From positions 62,001 to 126,000 of the forward strand of contig NZ_JAKMCP010000007.1 of assembly GCF_022662105.1 (NCBI RefSeq): DNA of 64,000 nt. The letters are read 5' to 3'. Positions 43,883 through 53,285 of this stretch are shown here, piece after piece. A program made the translations under genes and the position numbers. A model generated the notes under the pieces. That model saw only the letters and a program-made list of their open reading frames with translations, made no database searches and was not told the origin of the DNA. Origin of the DNA: Aestuariivivens sediminis. GTDB taxonomy: Bacteria; Bacteroidota; Bacteroidia; Flavobacteriales; Flavobacteriaceae. Each line of letters opens with the position of its first letter. Positions within the stretch are counted from its first letter, which is position 1.

Positions 43883-44413
43883 ATGGAAGAAAAAAGTTAT
43901 AAGGAATATTTGGAACATATCACCACCTTCATTTTTGATGTTGATGGTGTTCTAACCGATGGATCCGTAATAGTTACTACCAAAGGTGAAATGCTCAGAA
44001 CAATGAGCATCAAGGATGGCTATGCCATAAAAATGGCCGTAAACAAAGGGTATAATATCGGGATCATTTCGGGAGGAACCAATGAAGGAGTGAGATTGCG
44101 GTTAGAAGGTCTTGGGGTTAAAGATATTTATTTAGGCGCCCACAATAAAATGGAGCAACTAAACATATACTTCAGTAAAAGGGGCATCAAGCATGAAAAT
44201 GTGTTGTATATGGGAGACGATGTTCCGGACATTCCGGCCATGAAAATGATTGGTTTGCCTTGCTGTCCTCAGGATGCCGTACCGGAAATAAAAGCCATTT
44301 CAAAATATGTATCCCATAAAAAAGGGGGGAAAGGGGCTGCTCGTGATGTCATCGAACAGGTTCTAAAAGTTCAAGGTAAATGGAATGATTATTATGATGC
44401 CAAAAACGATTGA
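43883..44413 (+). CDS. kdsC: KDO-8-phosphate phosphatase (KdsC family)
   Basis: A 176-residue cap-less HAD phosphatase. FIFDVDGVLTDGS carries nucleophile Asp19 and Asp21, IISGG is motif II, and YMGDDVPDIPAM is motif IV. Length and motifs match KdsC, which dephosphorylates KDO-8-P in lipopolysaccharide core synthesis and works as a tetramer. The alternative is a related cap-less phosphatase of another sugar acid. It is coupled with the DUF2520 gene upstream. Confidence 0.88.
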   Translation: MEEKSYKEYLEHITTFIFDVDGVLTDGSVIVTTKGEMLRTMSIKDGYAIKMAVNKGYNIGIISGGTNEGVRLRLEGLGVKDIYLGAHNKMEQLNIYFSKRGIKHENVLYMGDDVPDIPAMKMIGLPCCPQDAVPEIKAISKYVSHKKGGKGAARDVIEQVLKVQGKWNDYYDAKND

Positions 44414-44669
44414 CGATTACATCTTTTTTCCATGGAAACGAGCACGAAGAAGACCTGTTACCGGATCTGGATATATGGGGATTTGAAAACCATACCTAAA
44501 GCAAGTATTTAACCCATTTTAGAAAAAGACATTTTCCTCCGTGAAAGCTACCTTTAACGATAACCCCCCAGGCCATGATCCACTTAACTTTGCACCCCAT
44601 ACACTCACGACGGACCCACATCATACCACTAAAAACACAAAAAAGAAGACTAATTAAATCCTGATACTT

Positions 44670-45581
44670 TTGAATTTTCTCAATCTCATCCGCTGGAAAA
44701 ACCTATGCATGATTGCCTTGGCTCAATTATTAATAAAATATGCGCTTCTGGAACCACTTGGGGTTAATACAAGTCTAAATGTGTTGGGGATTATTATCCT
44801 TATCATGGCAACCACTTGCATTGCTGCTGCAGGAAATATTATCAATGACTTATACGATATAGACACGGATACCATTAACAAACCTCATAAACTTATTATT
44901 AACAAATTCCTCTCAGAACAGGCCGCTTTTAATGGGTTTATAATTTTTAACCTTCTTGGTGTTGGTTTGGGGTTTTATGTTTCCCATTTGGTAGGGAAAA
45001 GTGCTTTCTTTTCGGTGTTTGTGGTGAGTTCGGCATTGCTTTATGTGTATGCCAGTTATTTAAAACGTCTGTTTTTAATTGGTAATATTGTCATTTCTAT
45101 TTTAGTGGCCTTAAGCATTCTAATTGTTGGTATTTTCGATTTGCTACCTGCAGTTACTCCGGAAAACCAACACATACAGTTATCCGTATTTAAAACCATC
45201 CTTTATTATGCTGTATTTGCTTTTGTTTTAAACCTCATTCGTGAAATTATTAAGGACATGGAGGACGTTGATGGCGATAACAAAACGGGCATGCATACCT
45301 TACCTATTGTCATTGGATTCTCGTGGACACGGATTATTGTATTTGTTTTAATGTTGATGACTACAATAAGCCTTTCCATGTATACTATTAATTCACTGTA
45401 TAGAAACCCTGTAGCATCGGGTTACTTTTTGTGTTTTGTTATTGGCCCACTACTTTATAGTAGTATTATATTGATAAATGCCAAAACCAAAAAGGATTTC
45501 AACCATTTGAGTCACCTGTTAAAACTAGTGATGCTTTTTGGCATGCTTTCCCTACTTTTATACAAGTATATTCTTCTGTAA
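44670..45581 (+). CDS. UbiA-family prenyltransferase
   Basis: A 303-residue integral membrane prenyltransferase with about nine helices. The two Asp-rich motifs that bind magnesium-prenyl diphosphate are visible: NDLYDIDTDTINKP at 59-72, and DMEDVDGDNKTGMHTLP further on. Relatives in Flavobacteria are commonly labelled geranylgeranylglycerol-phosphate geranylgeranyltransferase, but the acceptor cannot be deduced. The start is TTG at 44670; the next ATG would cut into the first helix. It is the first gene of a run with maf, a lipoprotein, mscS and corA. Confidence 0.86.
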   Translation: MNFLNLIRWKNLCMIALAQLLIKYALLEPLGVNTSLNVLGIIILIMATTCIAAAGNIINDLYDIDTDTINKPHKLIINKFLSEQAAFNGFIIFNLLGVGLGFYVSHLVGKSAFFSVFVVSSALLYVYASYLKRLFLIGNIVISILVALSILIVGIFDLLPAVTPENQHIQLSVFKTILYYAVFAFVLNLIREIIKDMEDVDGDNKTGMHTLPIVIGFSWTRIIVFVLMLMTTISLSMYTINSLYRNPVASGYFLCFVIGPLLYSSIILINAKTKKDFNHLSHLLKLVMLFGMLSLLLYKYILL

Positions 45582-45583
45582 CC

Positions 45584-46177
45584 ATGCTAAACGACAAATT
45601 AAAAGATTATCATATTATTTTGGCTTCCGGATCACCTCGCCGACATGAATTTTTTAAAAATTTGGAACTCGATGTTGAGATTCGTTTAAAGCCCATAAAA
45701 GAAGAATATCCAAAGCGACTCACACATTTCGAAATCAGTAATTATTTATCGGAATTAAAAGCTTTGCCCTTTAAGTCAGAATTAACCCCTAAAGACATCC
45801 TCATTACCAGTGACACCATTGTTTGGCATGACGGGGCGGCTCTGGGTAAACCCAAGGACAAAGCGGAAGCTTATAGTATGTTAAGTGCATTGAGCAATGC
45901 TACCCATGACGTTATTACCTCGGTTAGTTTTACAACCCAATCCTTTCAAAAAACTCTATACGATATTACAAAAGTGACCTTCAAATCTTTATCCGACGAA
46001 GAAATAAGGTACTATATAGAGAAATGCAGCCCTTTTGATAAAGCGGGCGCATATGGTATACAGGAATGGATTGGACAAATTGGTGTCACCAAATTGGAAG
46101 GGTCCTATTTTAATGTCATGGGCCTACCCACACACCTGGTTTATAAAACGTTAAACGATATTGCAGAGGCCATATAA
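45584..46177 (+). CDS. maf: Maf-family nucleoside triphosphate pyrophosphatase
   Basis: A 197-residue Maf/YhdE protein, a house-cleaning pyrophosphatase acting on non-canonical or modified NTPs such as dTTP/UTP. ILASGSPRR is the substrate-binding loop, ITSDTIVWHDG holds catalytic residues, GKPKDKAEAYSML is the next motif, and FDKAGAYGIQEW with VMGLP closes the fold. The ATG is 2 nt behind the UbiA stop, so the genes are co-transcribed. Confidence 0.94.
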   Translation: MLNDKLKDYHIILASGSPRRHEFFKNLELDVEIRLKPIKEEYPKRLTHFEISNYLSELKALPFKSELTPKDILITSDTIVWHDGAALGKPKDKAEAYSMLSALSNATHDVITSVSFTTQSFQKTLYDITKVTFKSLSDEEIRYYIEKCSPFDKAGAYGIQEWIGQIGVTKLEGSYFNVMGLPTHLVYKTLNDIAEAI

Positions 46178-46195
46178 GTTTGTAACTTTACAGAT

Positions 46196-47152
46196 ATGAT
46201 GGGCATGTTAAAAAAAATTATAAAGGTAAACCTTCTGTTTTGGTTTGTTTTAGGGCTGTTTGGTTTAACACATTCCTGTAAAAAGGATGCTAAGAACATG
46301 GTATTTACCGAAAATCCATCAAAATCATCGGTGATGCCAGGCAGCACCAATTCAACGCCCTTGACACAAGAATTCAAGCGGTATTGGTTTGCTGGCGAAG
46401 CAGAAATATCGTCGTATCAGCTTGAACAAGCACGGTATGGAGAACTAAGACAAGGCAAAGCGGTTCTGGTTTATGTTACCGAACCGTTTTTAACCGATAA
46501 ACAAGTTAAGGCTGAACATAGCGATACCAGCACGATGACGGTATTAAAGTTAAATGCCACAAAAACATTTAATACCGGCATTTACCCATATTCCATCATG
46601 CAGAGTACGTTTTACCCTTTAGGGAATAACGCACATGCCATTAAGGTATCCTGTTCCGTTCAAGAATGGTGTGGTCATATCTATACGCAAATCAACAACC
46701 GGGACTCCCTTGAAGTCACATCGCATTCCTATTTCGAAAATGAAGCCGATGAACGCTTCAAGTTAGAAAAAGCCATCCTGGAAAATGAGTTGTGGACCAA
46801 ACTACGCATTGATCCGAATGCCTTACCAACAGGAGCACTCGACGTCATACCGGCCTTAGAGTTTAACAGGCTACGTCATGTCTCCATTAAGTCCTATAAA
46901 GCTTTTGCGACATTGGAAAAACAGGTTTACACTCTAGATTACCCGGAATTAAAACGGTCCCTTTCCATTACCTTTAACCCTGAGTTTCCCCATGATATTT
47001 TAAAATGGGAAGAAACGATTAAAAGCAGTCCGGACACCAACTCTACCCCCTTAACCACAAAAGCCACGAAACTCAAAACCATAAAATCGCCATATTGGCA
47101 AAAAAACAGTAATAAAGATGAGGTCTTAAGAGATACGCTGCAACTAAATTAA
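46196..47152 (+). CDS. Lipoprotein downstream of maf, function unknown
   Basis: A 318-residue lipoprotein with the lipobox LTHSC after a long hydrophobic segment. The mature part begins with TPLTQEFKRYWFAGEAEISSYQLEQARYGE and includes VQEWCGHIYTQIN and a late DVIPALEFNRLRH region; it appears as one folded domain with mixed strands. I recognise no catalytic motif. It sits 18 nt behind maf and 45 nt before mscS; similar proteins are sometimes given a Maf name only because of this neighbourhood. Another possible start is the ATG at 46205. Confidence 0.78.
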   Translation: MMGMLKKIIKVNLLFWFVLGLFGLTHSCKKDAKNMVFTENPSKSSVMPGSTNSTPLTQEFKRYWFAGEAEISSYQLEQARYGELRQGKAVLVYVTEPFLTDKQVKAEHSDTSTMTVLKLNATKTFNTGIYPYSIMQSTFYPLGNNAHAIKVSCSVQEWCGHIYTQINNRDSLEVTSHSYFENEADERFKLEKAILENELWTKLRIDPNALPTGALDVIPALEFNRLRHVSIKSYKAFATLEKQVYTLDYPELKRSLSITFNPEFPHDILKWEETIKSSPDTNSTPLTTKATKLKTIKSPYWQKNSNKDEVLRDTLQLN

Positions 47153-47197
47153 ATTTGTAATTTATGTCGTGTATATTTGCAAAAAAATTCAATACCT

Positions 47198-47734
47198 ATG
47201 ATTAGTTTTTTAAATGATTATAAGCATGAACTCATAACCTCAGGAATAGTTCTCCTGTCGCTTTTGATTATTCGTGCGATTACCAATTTTACCATTACCA
47301 AAGTGGCCAAAAAAAATGGTATTAATGACGCTCGCATACGATTAATACGTCGCTATTTAAGTGTATTGTTCTTAGTGATTGCCATTTTTGTCGAAGCTTA
47401 TATTTTTGGCACCAACCCCAAAGAAATCACCTTATTATTTTCTTCGGTTTTTGCCATCATTGGAATTGGCCTATTTGCTATTTGGTCCATTCTGAGTAAT
47501 ATAACCTCCGGCATTATCATGTTCTTCAATTTCCCCTATAAGGTGGGCGATAAAATAGAAATTCACGACAAAGATTTTCCCATTACTGCGATAATTGAGG
47601 ATATTAGAGCGTTTCATTTACATCTAAGACTGGAGAATGGCGATTTGGTAACCTATCCTAACAACTTAATCCTTCAAAAGGCCGTAACCCTCATTGAAAA
47701 AGATGCCATTGATGACGATGGTGAAGCTGTATAA
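47198..47734 (+). CDS. Short MscS-type mechanosensitive channel
   Basis: A 178-residue protein with three hydrophobic helices followed by the MscS beta domain: SNITSGIIMFFNFPYKVGDKIEIHDKD, then LENGDLVTYPNNLI. This is far shorter than E. coli MscS (286) and lacks the large C-terminal cytoplasmic vestibule. Such short forms are common in Bacteroidota. It probably gates with membrane tension; ion selectivity is unknown. The ATG at 47198 is preferred to a TTG 21 nt upstream. Confidence 0.86.
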   Translation: MISFLNDYKHELITSGIVLLSLLIIRAITNFTITKVAKKNGINDARIRLIRRYLSVLFLVIAIFVEAYIFGTNPKEITLLFSSVFAIIGIGLFAIWSILSNITSGIIMFFNFPYKVGDKIEIHDKDFPITAIIEDIRAFHLHLRLENGDLVTYPNNLILQKAVTLIEKDAIDDDGEAV

Positions 47735-47776
47735 ATATTGTTTATATTTAAAGAGCGTAAAGGATAGGATTCTACA

Positions 47777-48844
47777 ATGTCTAAAAAAAGATCACAATTT
47801 TCGAAAAAAAAATTAGGTCAAGTTCCCGGAAGTGTTATTTATACCGGAGACCGTGCCAAACCAAAACTATCCATTGACGTTTTTGATTACAGCAAAGAGC
47901 AATGTACCGAAAAGGAATTGAAATCGGTTGAAGAAAGCTTTGCGTTTAAACTTTCCGAATCGACTACATGGATCAACTTAAACGGATTGAACTATGTCGA
48001 GGCCATAGAAAAATTAGGCGAACATTATCACATTCACCCTTTGGTATTAGAGGATATCGTTAACGTGAATCAACGTCCTAAAATTGATGAATTTGAGGAC
48101 TATTTATTTGTGGTCGTTAAAATGCTGTACTATGATGAAAAAGAAAAGATAAAATCGGAACAGGTGAGTTTTATTTTAGGTGAAAATTATGTTATTACAT
48201 TTCAGGAAGCTGAAGGTGATGTTTTTGATGCGGTAAGGGATCGCATTCGACAGTCCAAAGGCAGGGTCAGACAAATGCAAGCCGATTATTTGCTGTATGT
48301 CCTTATTGATGCCATTGTAGATCATTATTTTAGTGTTATTGAATTATTGGGAGATAAGATTGAGGATTTTGAGTCCGATATTTTTAGTGGGAACATAACT
48401 GATGATGCTACAAAAAATATTCAGAATTTAAAACGTGAAATCCTTAAGGTGCGTCGTTCCATATTTCCACTACGCGAAGTTATTAATCGCCTGGAAAAAA
48501 ATGAAAACAAACTGATCCATAAAAAAACCATAACCTATTTTCGCGATATTTACGACCACTTGATTCAGGTTTCTGAAAACATAGATATTTACCGTGAAAT
48601 GATTTGGAGTTTAATGGACATGTACATGACGACCATTAGCAATAAAATGAATGAGGTTATGAAAGTACTGACCATTATGGCCTCCATTTTTATTCCGCTT
48701 ACCTTTATTGCCGGCATCTATGGCATGAACTTCGATTATATTCCCGAACTAAAATACCGATATGGTTATTTTATGATTTGGGGAGTCATGCTCATCATAT
48801 TTTTGGGCATGCTCTACTACTTTAAACGGAAAAAATGGTTGTAA
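47777..48844 (+). CDS. corA: CorA-type magnesium/cobalt transporter
   Basis: A 355-residue CorA. A long N-terminal cytoplasmic alpha/beta domain (WINLNGLNYVEAIEKLGEHYHIHPLVLEDIVNVNQRPK) is followed by the stalk helix and two C-terminal membrane helices, with the pore signature YGMNF between them (IYGMNFDYIPEL). CorA pentamers import magnesium and other divalents. The last residues KRKKWL form the usual basic end. It is 42 nt behind the MscS gene. Confidence 0.94.
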   Translation: MSKKRSQFSKKKLGQVPGSVIYTGDRAKPKLSIDVFDYSKEQCTEKELKSVEESFAFKLSESTTWINLNGLNYVEAIEKLGEHYHIHPLVLEDIVNVNQRPKIDEFEDYLFVVVKMLYYDEKEKIKSEQVSFILGENYVITFQEAEGDVFDAVRDRIRQSKGRVRQMQADYLLYVLIDAIVDHYFSVIELLGDKIEDFESDIFSGNITDDATKNIQNLKREILKVRRSIFPLREVINRLEKNENKLIHKKTITYFRDIYDHLIQVSENIDIYREMIWSLMDMYMTTISNKMNEVMKVLTIMASIFIPLTFIAGIYGMNFDYIPELKYRYGYFMIWGVMLIIFLGMLYYFKRKKWL

Positions 48845-48929
48845 TCATTTAAAGTTAAAGAAACATTAAAAGCCAAACATCCTCGACATAACTTTGTTAT
48901 ATTTGAATTCCAGCTAATCAATTGAAGTT

Positions 48930-51455
48930 ATGCTAAGATCGACCATACTTACTTTAGTAACCATTTCCTTCTTATCCTTTACCAGCGCCCAACACCCCAA
49001 AACCCCTTCATCGATCGAGATCTACGAATCCTTACAAAAACTTAATTTTTTAGGTTCCGTTCTATATATTGCCGCACATCCCGATGATGAGAACACGAGG
49101 CTCATTTCGTATATGTCCAACAAAGTGAAAGCCCGCACAGGATATCTGTCACTAACGCGAGGTGATGGAGGACAAAACCTTATTGGGCCTGAATTACGGG
49201 AATTGTTGGGGGTTATAAGAACACAGGAACTCTTGGCTGCTCGGCGAATTGATGGTGGTGAACAATTTTTTACAAGAGCCAATGACTTTGGGTATTCCAA
49301 GCACCCGGACGAAACACTGTCAATCTGGGATAAAGACCAAGTATTAAGTGATGTTGTGAGAACCCTGAGGTCCTTTAAACCGGATATCATAATAAATCGT
49401 TTTGATCATAGAACCCCCGGTTCAACCCACGGCCACCATACCAGTTCAGCTATGTTAAGCATGGAAGCCTTTAATTTATCAAATGAAGCTTCAGCATTTC
49501 CGGAAACCGCTAAAGAATGGGGGGTTTGGCAGCCTAAACGCTTGTTTTTTAACCCCGGATGGTGGTTTTACGGGAGTCAAGAGAATTTCAAAAAAGCCGA
49601 TAAAAGCAATATGCTACGTTTGGATATAGGTGTGTATTATCCCATTAAGGGCCTTTCCAATAATGAAATTGCTGCATTGGCAAGCAGTCAGCACCTATGT
49701 CAGGGTTTTGGGAGGTTAGCACAACGCGGTTCCCAAGTCGAATACATTGAATTTTTAAAAGGTGACCCCCTTGACGATGCAAAGGATATCTTTTCGGGTA
49801 TAGATACCTCCTGGAATCGTATTCAAGGCGGTAAGGCCATAGGTGCTATTTTAAATAAGGTAGAACAGAACTTTAATTTTAAGGACCCCTCAGTTCATAT
49901 CCCCGAATTGCTCCAAGCCTATCAATTATTGCAAAATATACAAGACAAACATTGGAAAAGGCAAAAATTAAAGGCACTCAAATCAATTATCGAAATGTGC
50001 GCCGGACTCTATCTGGAAGTTTCTGCCGATACGTACTGGGCAACACCCGGTGAGATCGTTAATTTGGACATTGAAGTTTTAAACCGCTCGAACGTACCTG
50101 TTCAATTGATGAGTATAACCAATTCGAAAGGATTGGATATTGCCAAAGATCTTGCGCTTGCCGAAAACACAACATACCTGTTTCACGAACCTTTGAAAAT
50201 TGCAAACCAACAAAATCCTACAACTCCTTATTGGCTCATTAGAAAAGGATCGCTTGGGATGTACAAAGTCCCTGAATCGGATTTAATAGGTTTGCCTGAA
50301 ACACCGAGGGTTTATGAACTCCATTTTAATCTGCTTATTAATAAGGTCCCCATCACCTATTCGAAACCGGTAATTTATAGATATTCCAAACCTGACAAAG
50401 GTGAACTATATCGTCCATTTGAGATTATTCCAGAAGCGTCAGCAAAAATTACTGAAAAGGTCATCATTTTTGAAACGGATAAACCGCGGGATATTTCGGT
50501 CCTGGTTAAAGCAGGTCGAGATTCCTTGAATGGATATGTGGAAATTTGCCATCCAAGTGACTGGAAGGTGTATCCTGAAAAACAAAATGTAAGTATAGCC
50601 AATAAAGGCGAGGAACAGACCGTCACATTTACAGTATTACCCTCAAAACATCAAAGTGAAGATTATGTAAGTCCAATAGTTCACATAGGCGATAACCTGT
50701 ACACTAAGGAACTTATTGAAATCGACTATAACCATATTCCATTTCAAACCGTTTTATTGCCCAGTGAGAGTAAAGTTGTGCGATTGGACCTTAAAAAGAA
50801 AGGTGAAAACATTGCATATATACAGGGGGCAGGTGATGTTGTTCCAGAAAGTTTAAAACAAATAGGCTATCATGTTAGAACCCTAAAACCAGAAGAAATC
50901 ACTGCCGAAACACTCAGTCTTTTTGATGCGGTAGTTCTGGGAATTAGGGCCTATAACACCGTTGAAAGTTTACAGTATAAACAGCAACTGCTATTCGATT
51001 TTGTGGCCAAAGGAGGAAATATTATTGCACAATATAACACGACATACGAATTACATGCCAACGATCTAGCACCATACCCCATAAAACTTTCCAGGGATCG
51101 TGTTACTAATGAAAATGCTGAAGTGAGGTTCCTGGCCCCTCAACACGAACTGCTCAATTATCCCAACAAAATAACAGAGCAGGACTTTGAAGGGTGGACA
51201 CAGGAACGCGGTTTGTATTTTCCAAGTGATTGGTCTGAAGAATACACCCCCATCCTATCCATGAATGACAAGGGCGAATCGCCGAAAGATGGAAGTTTAT
51301 TAGTCGCAAAATATGGTAAAGGCTATTACATCTACACGGGGCTAAGTTTTTTTAGGGAATTTCCGGAAGGGGTTTCCGGGGCCTACCGTTTATTTGCCAA
51401 CATGCTGTCCATAGGTAAAGATAAAGTTGAACTCGAAGCCAAAATGAACGATTGA
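48930..51455 (+). CDS. PIG-L family deacetylase, large exported form
   Basis: An 841-residue protein with a Sec signal (MLRSTILTLVTISFLSFTSAQ). The N-terminal half holds a PIG-L/LmbE domain: YIAAHPDDENTRLI with zinc His/Asp, RGDGGQN, and STHGHHTSSAML. The second half is a beta-rich region (about 340-640) followed by a glutamine-amidotransferase-like fold (LFDAVVLGIRAYN, GGNIIAQYN). The full architecture is typical of Bacteroidota enzymes acting on N-acetylated sugars outside the cytoplasm; the natural substrate is unknown. It is followed after 2 nt by a 36-residue membrane protein and then a sodium symporter, suggesting uptake of the released product. Confidence 0.87.
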   Translation: MLRSTILTLVTISFLSFTSAQHPKTPSSIEIYESLQKLNFLGSVLYIAAHPDDENTRLISYMSNKVKARTGYLSLTRGDGGQNLIGPELRELLGVIRTQELLAARRIDGGEQFFTRANDFGYSKHPDETLSIWDKDQVLSDVVRTLRSFKPDIIINRFDHRTPGSTHGHHTSSAMLSMEAFNLSNEASAFPETAKEWGVWQPKRLFFNPGWWFYGSQENFKKADKSNMLRLDIGVYYPIKGLSNNEIAALASSQHLCQGFGRLAQRGSQVEYIEFLKGDPLDDAKDIFSGIDTSWNRIQGGKAIGAILNKVEQNFNFKDPSVHIPELLQAYQLLQNIQDKHWKRQKLKALKSIIEMCAGLYLEVSADTYWATPGEIVNLDIEVLNRSNVPVQLMSITNSKGLDIAKDLALAENTTYLFHEPLKIANQQNPTTPYWLIRKGSLGMYKVPESDLIGLPETPRVYELHFNLLINKVPITYSKPVIYRYSKPDKGELYRPFEIIPEASAKITEKVIIFETDKPRDISVLVKAGRDSLNGYVEICHPSDWKVYPEKQNVSIANKGEEQTVTFTVLPSKHQSEDYVSPIVHIGDNLYTKELIEIDYNHIPFQTVLLPSESKVVRLDLKKKGENIAYIQGAGDVVPESLKQIGYHVRTLKPEEITAETLSLFDAVVLGIRAYNTVESLQYKQQLLFDFVAKGGNIIAQYNTTYELHANDLAPYPIKLSRDRVTNENAEVRFLAPQHELLNYPNKITEQDFEGWTQERGLYFPSDWSEEYTPILSMNDKGESPKDGSLLVAKYGKGYYIYTGLSFFREFPEGVSGAYRLFANMLSIGKDKVELEAKMND

Positions 51456-51457
51456 TT

Positions 51458-51568
51458 ATGCGTGACTCCAAACATAGCAATCCGAAATGGCTTAAGCTGT
51501 ATTCCATAATACTTATTGCCAATGTATTGTATATTATTGCCTTTTACCTGATAACCAAAGCCTTTTAA
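51458..51568 (+). CDS. 36-residue membrane protein between deacetylase and symporter
   Basis: A small ORF of 36 codons. It has a basic N-terminus (MRDSKHSNPKWLKLYSI), one hydrophobic helix (residues 16-33) and a short end (KAF). The ATG is 2 nt behind the stop of the deacetylase, and its stop is 1 nt before the start of the sodium symporter. Tight packing and the helix argue for a real gene, perhaps an accessory subunit of the symporter. Its length kept it below common annotation cutoffs. No family is recognised. Confidence 0.6.
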   Translation: MRDSKHSNPKWLKLYSIILIANVLYIIAFYLITKAF

Positions 51569-51569
51569 T

Positions 51570-53285
51570 ATGCATGCATTAAACTGGGTCGATTGGACTG
51601 TACTCATCATTACACTTCTAGCCATCGTAATTTATGGTACATGGCAAACGCGAGGAAGTAAGAATGTTAAAGACTATCTAAGAGGTGGGAATTCATCCAA
51701 ATGGTGGACCATTGGTTTGTCTGTAATGGCCACTCAAGCCAGTGCTATTACCTTTCTTTCTACACCAGGGCAAGCCTTTAACGACGGAATGGGATTCGTT
51801 CAGTTTTACTTTGGTCTACCCATCGCCATGGTTGTTATTTGCATGGTTTTTATTCCATTGTACTATAGGCTTAATGTGTACACGGCCTATGAATTTTTAG
51901 AAAATCGGTTCGATTTAAAGACCAGAACACTGGCTGCCTTATTATTTTTAATACAGCGTGGTTTGGCCGCGGGCATAACCATTTTTGCACCGGCTATAAT
52001 CCTATCGGTAGTCCTGGGATGGGATTTGCTGACCTTAAATATCATTATTGGTTTATTGGTCATCATTTATACGGTTTCTGGCGGTACCCGTGCTGTGAAT
52101 GTCACGCAAAAACATCAGATGGTGGTTATTTTTATCGGAATGTGGGTGGCGTTTTTTATCATCATAAGTAAACTCCCTGAAGACATTACATTTACAAAAG
52201 CCTTGGAGATTGCCGGTGCTAGTGGCAAAATGAAAGTTCTGGACTTTTCCTTTAGTTTAAATAACCGCTATACCTTTTGGAGTGGAATAATAGGCGGGAC
52301 GTTCTTAATGTTATCCTATTTTGGTACAGACCAAAGTCAGGTTCAGCGTTATCTATCCGGAAAATCGGTAAAAGAAATGCAGTTGGGTTTAATTTTTAAC
52401 GGCTTGTTAAAAGTTCCCATGCAATTTTTTATTTTGCTCGTTGGTGTTATGGTTTTTGTGTTTTATCAGTTTAATAATGCCCCCATAAATTTTAATCCCA
52501 CTGCCACCGAACTCGTTTTAAATTCCAAACAAGCAGAGGCCTTTCAAGCTTTGCAAAGTGAACAAGACAATTTATTTGATAATCGACAACAAATTATAAA
52601 AGACTTCTTAAATACTAAGGATAAAAAACAGGCTTTAAAGGATCTTAGGAAGATGAATGATTTAAATGCCAATGTAAAACACGAAGCCAGGCTTATTATA
52701 GAAAAAGTAGCTGAAGAACAGGACGTAAAAATTGAAAGTAACGACAAAGATTATGTTTTTATTCATTTTATATTGAATAATTTACCGCGTGGACTTATTG
52801 GCCTGCTATTGGCTGTTATCTTGAGCGCCGCCATGTCCAGTACCTCGAGTGAATTGAATGCCTTGGGGTCAACCACCACTATTGATTTGTATATAAGAAA
52901 TACCGGTGAAAAAACGGAAACTGAAAAAGTAAAGGCCTCTAAATGGTTTACCTTTGCCTGGGGCATCATAGCCATTGGTGTAGCCTGTGTAGCCAATCTT
53001 GCCGAAAATTTGATTCAGTTGGTAAACATTATCGGGTCCATATTTTACGGTAACGTACTGGGCATCTTTTTATTGGCTTTCTTCTTTAAATTCGTTAAGG
53101 GTAATGCTGTATTTATCGCTGCAATTGTAACTCAGATTATTGTTTTTATCTTATATGTTTTAAATGAATATGAGATGATCAATTTACCATTTCTATGGTT
53201 AAACTTCGTAGGGTGTATTATAGTTATATCTATGGCTTGCCTGTTTCAATTAATTAAAACAAATGAAAAATCAGTTACGGCCTAG
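51570..53285 (+). CDS. Sodium:solute symporter (SSS family)
   Basis: A 571-residue transporter with about 13 helices. YGTWQTRGSKNVKDYLRGGNSSKWWTIGLSVMATQASAITFLSTPGQAF is the classic SSS start, and GTDQSQVQRYLSGKS the loop after helix 7. The signature AVILSAAMSSTSSELNALGSTT is near residue 420. A charged, helical insertion of about 85 residues (around 310-395) separates two halves. The substrate is unknown; the linked deacetylase and MocA-type oxidoreductase suggest a sugar or sugar acid. It overlaps the next gene by 23 nt. Confidence 0.9.
   Translation: MHALNWVDWTVLIITLLAIVIYGTWQTRGSKNVKDYLRGGNSSKWWTIGLSVMATQASAITFLSTPGQAFNDGMGFVQFYFGLPIAMVVICMVFIPLYYRLNVYTAYEFLENRFDLKTRTLAALLFLIQRGLAAGITIFAPAIILSVVLGWDLLTLNIIIGLLVIIYTVSGGTRAVNVTQKHQMVVIFIGMWVAFFIIISKLPEDITFTKALEIAGASGKMKVLDFSFSLNNRYTFWSGIIGGTFLMLSYFGTDQSQVQRYLSGKSVKEMQLGLIFNGLLKVPMQFFILLVGVMVFVFYQFNNAPINFNPTATELVLNSKQAEAFQALQSEQDNLFDNRQQIIKDFLNTKDKKQALKDLRKMNDLNANVKHEARLIIEKVAEEQDVKIESNDKDYVFIHFILNNLPRGLIGLLLAVILSAAMSSTSSELNALGSTTTIDLYIRNTGEKTETEKVKASKWFTFAWGIIAIGVACVANLAENLIQLVNIIGSIFYGNVLGIFLLAFFFKFVKGNAVFIAAIVTQIIVFILYVLNEYEMINLPFLWLNFVGCIIVISMACLFQLIKTNEKSVTA

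Noticed and set aside
44432-44512. 26-codon ORF between kdsC and the UbiA gene
   Set aside because: Short, no motif, and no close coupling with neighbours.
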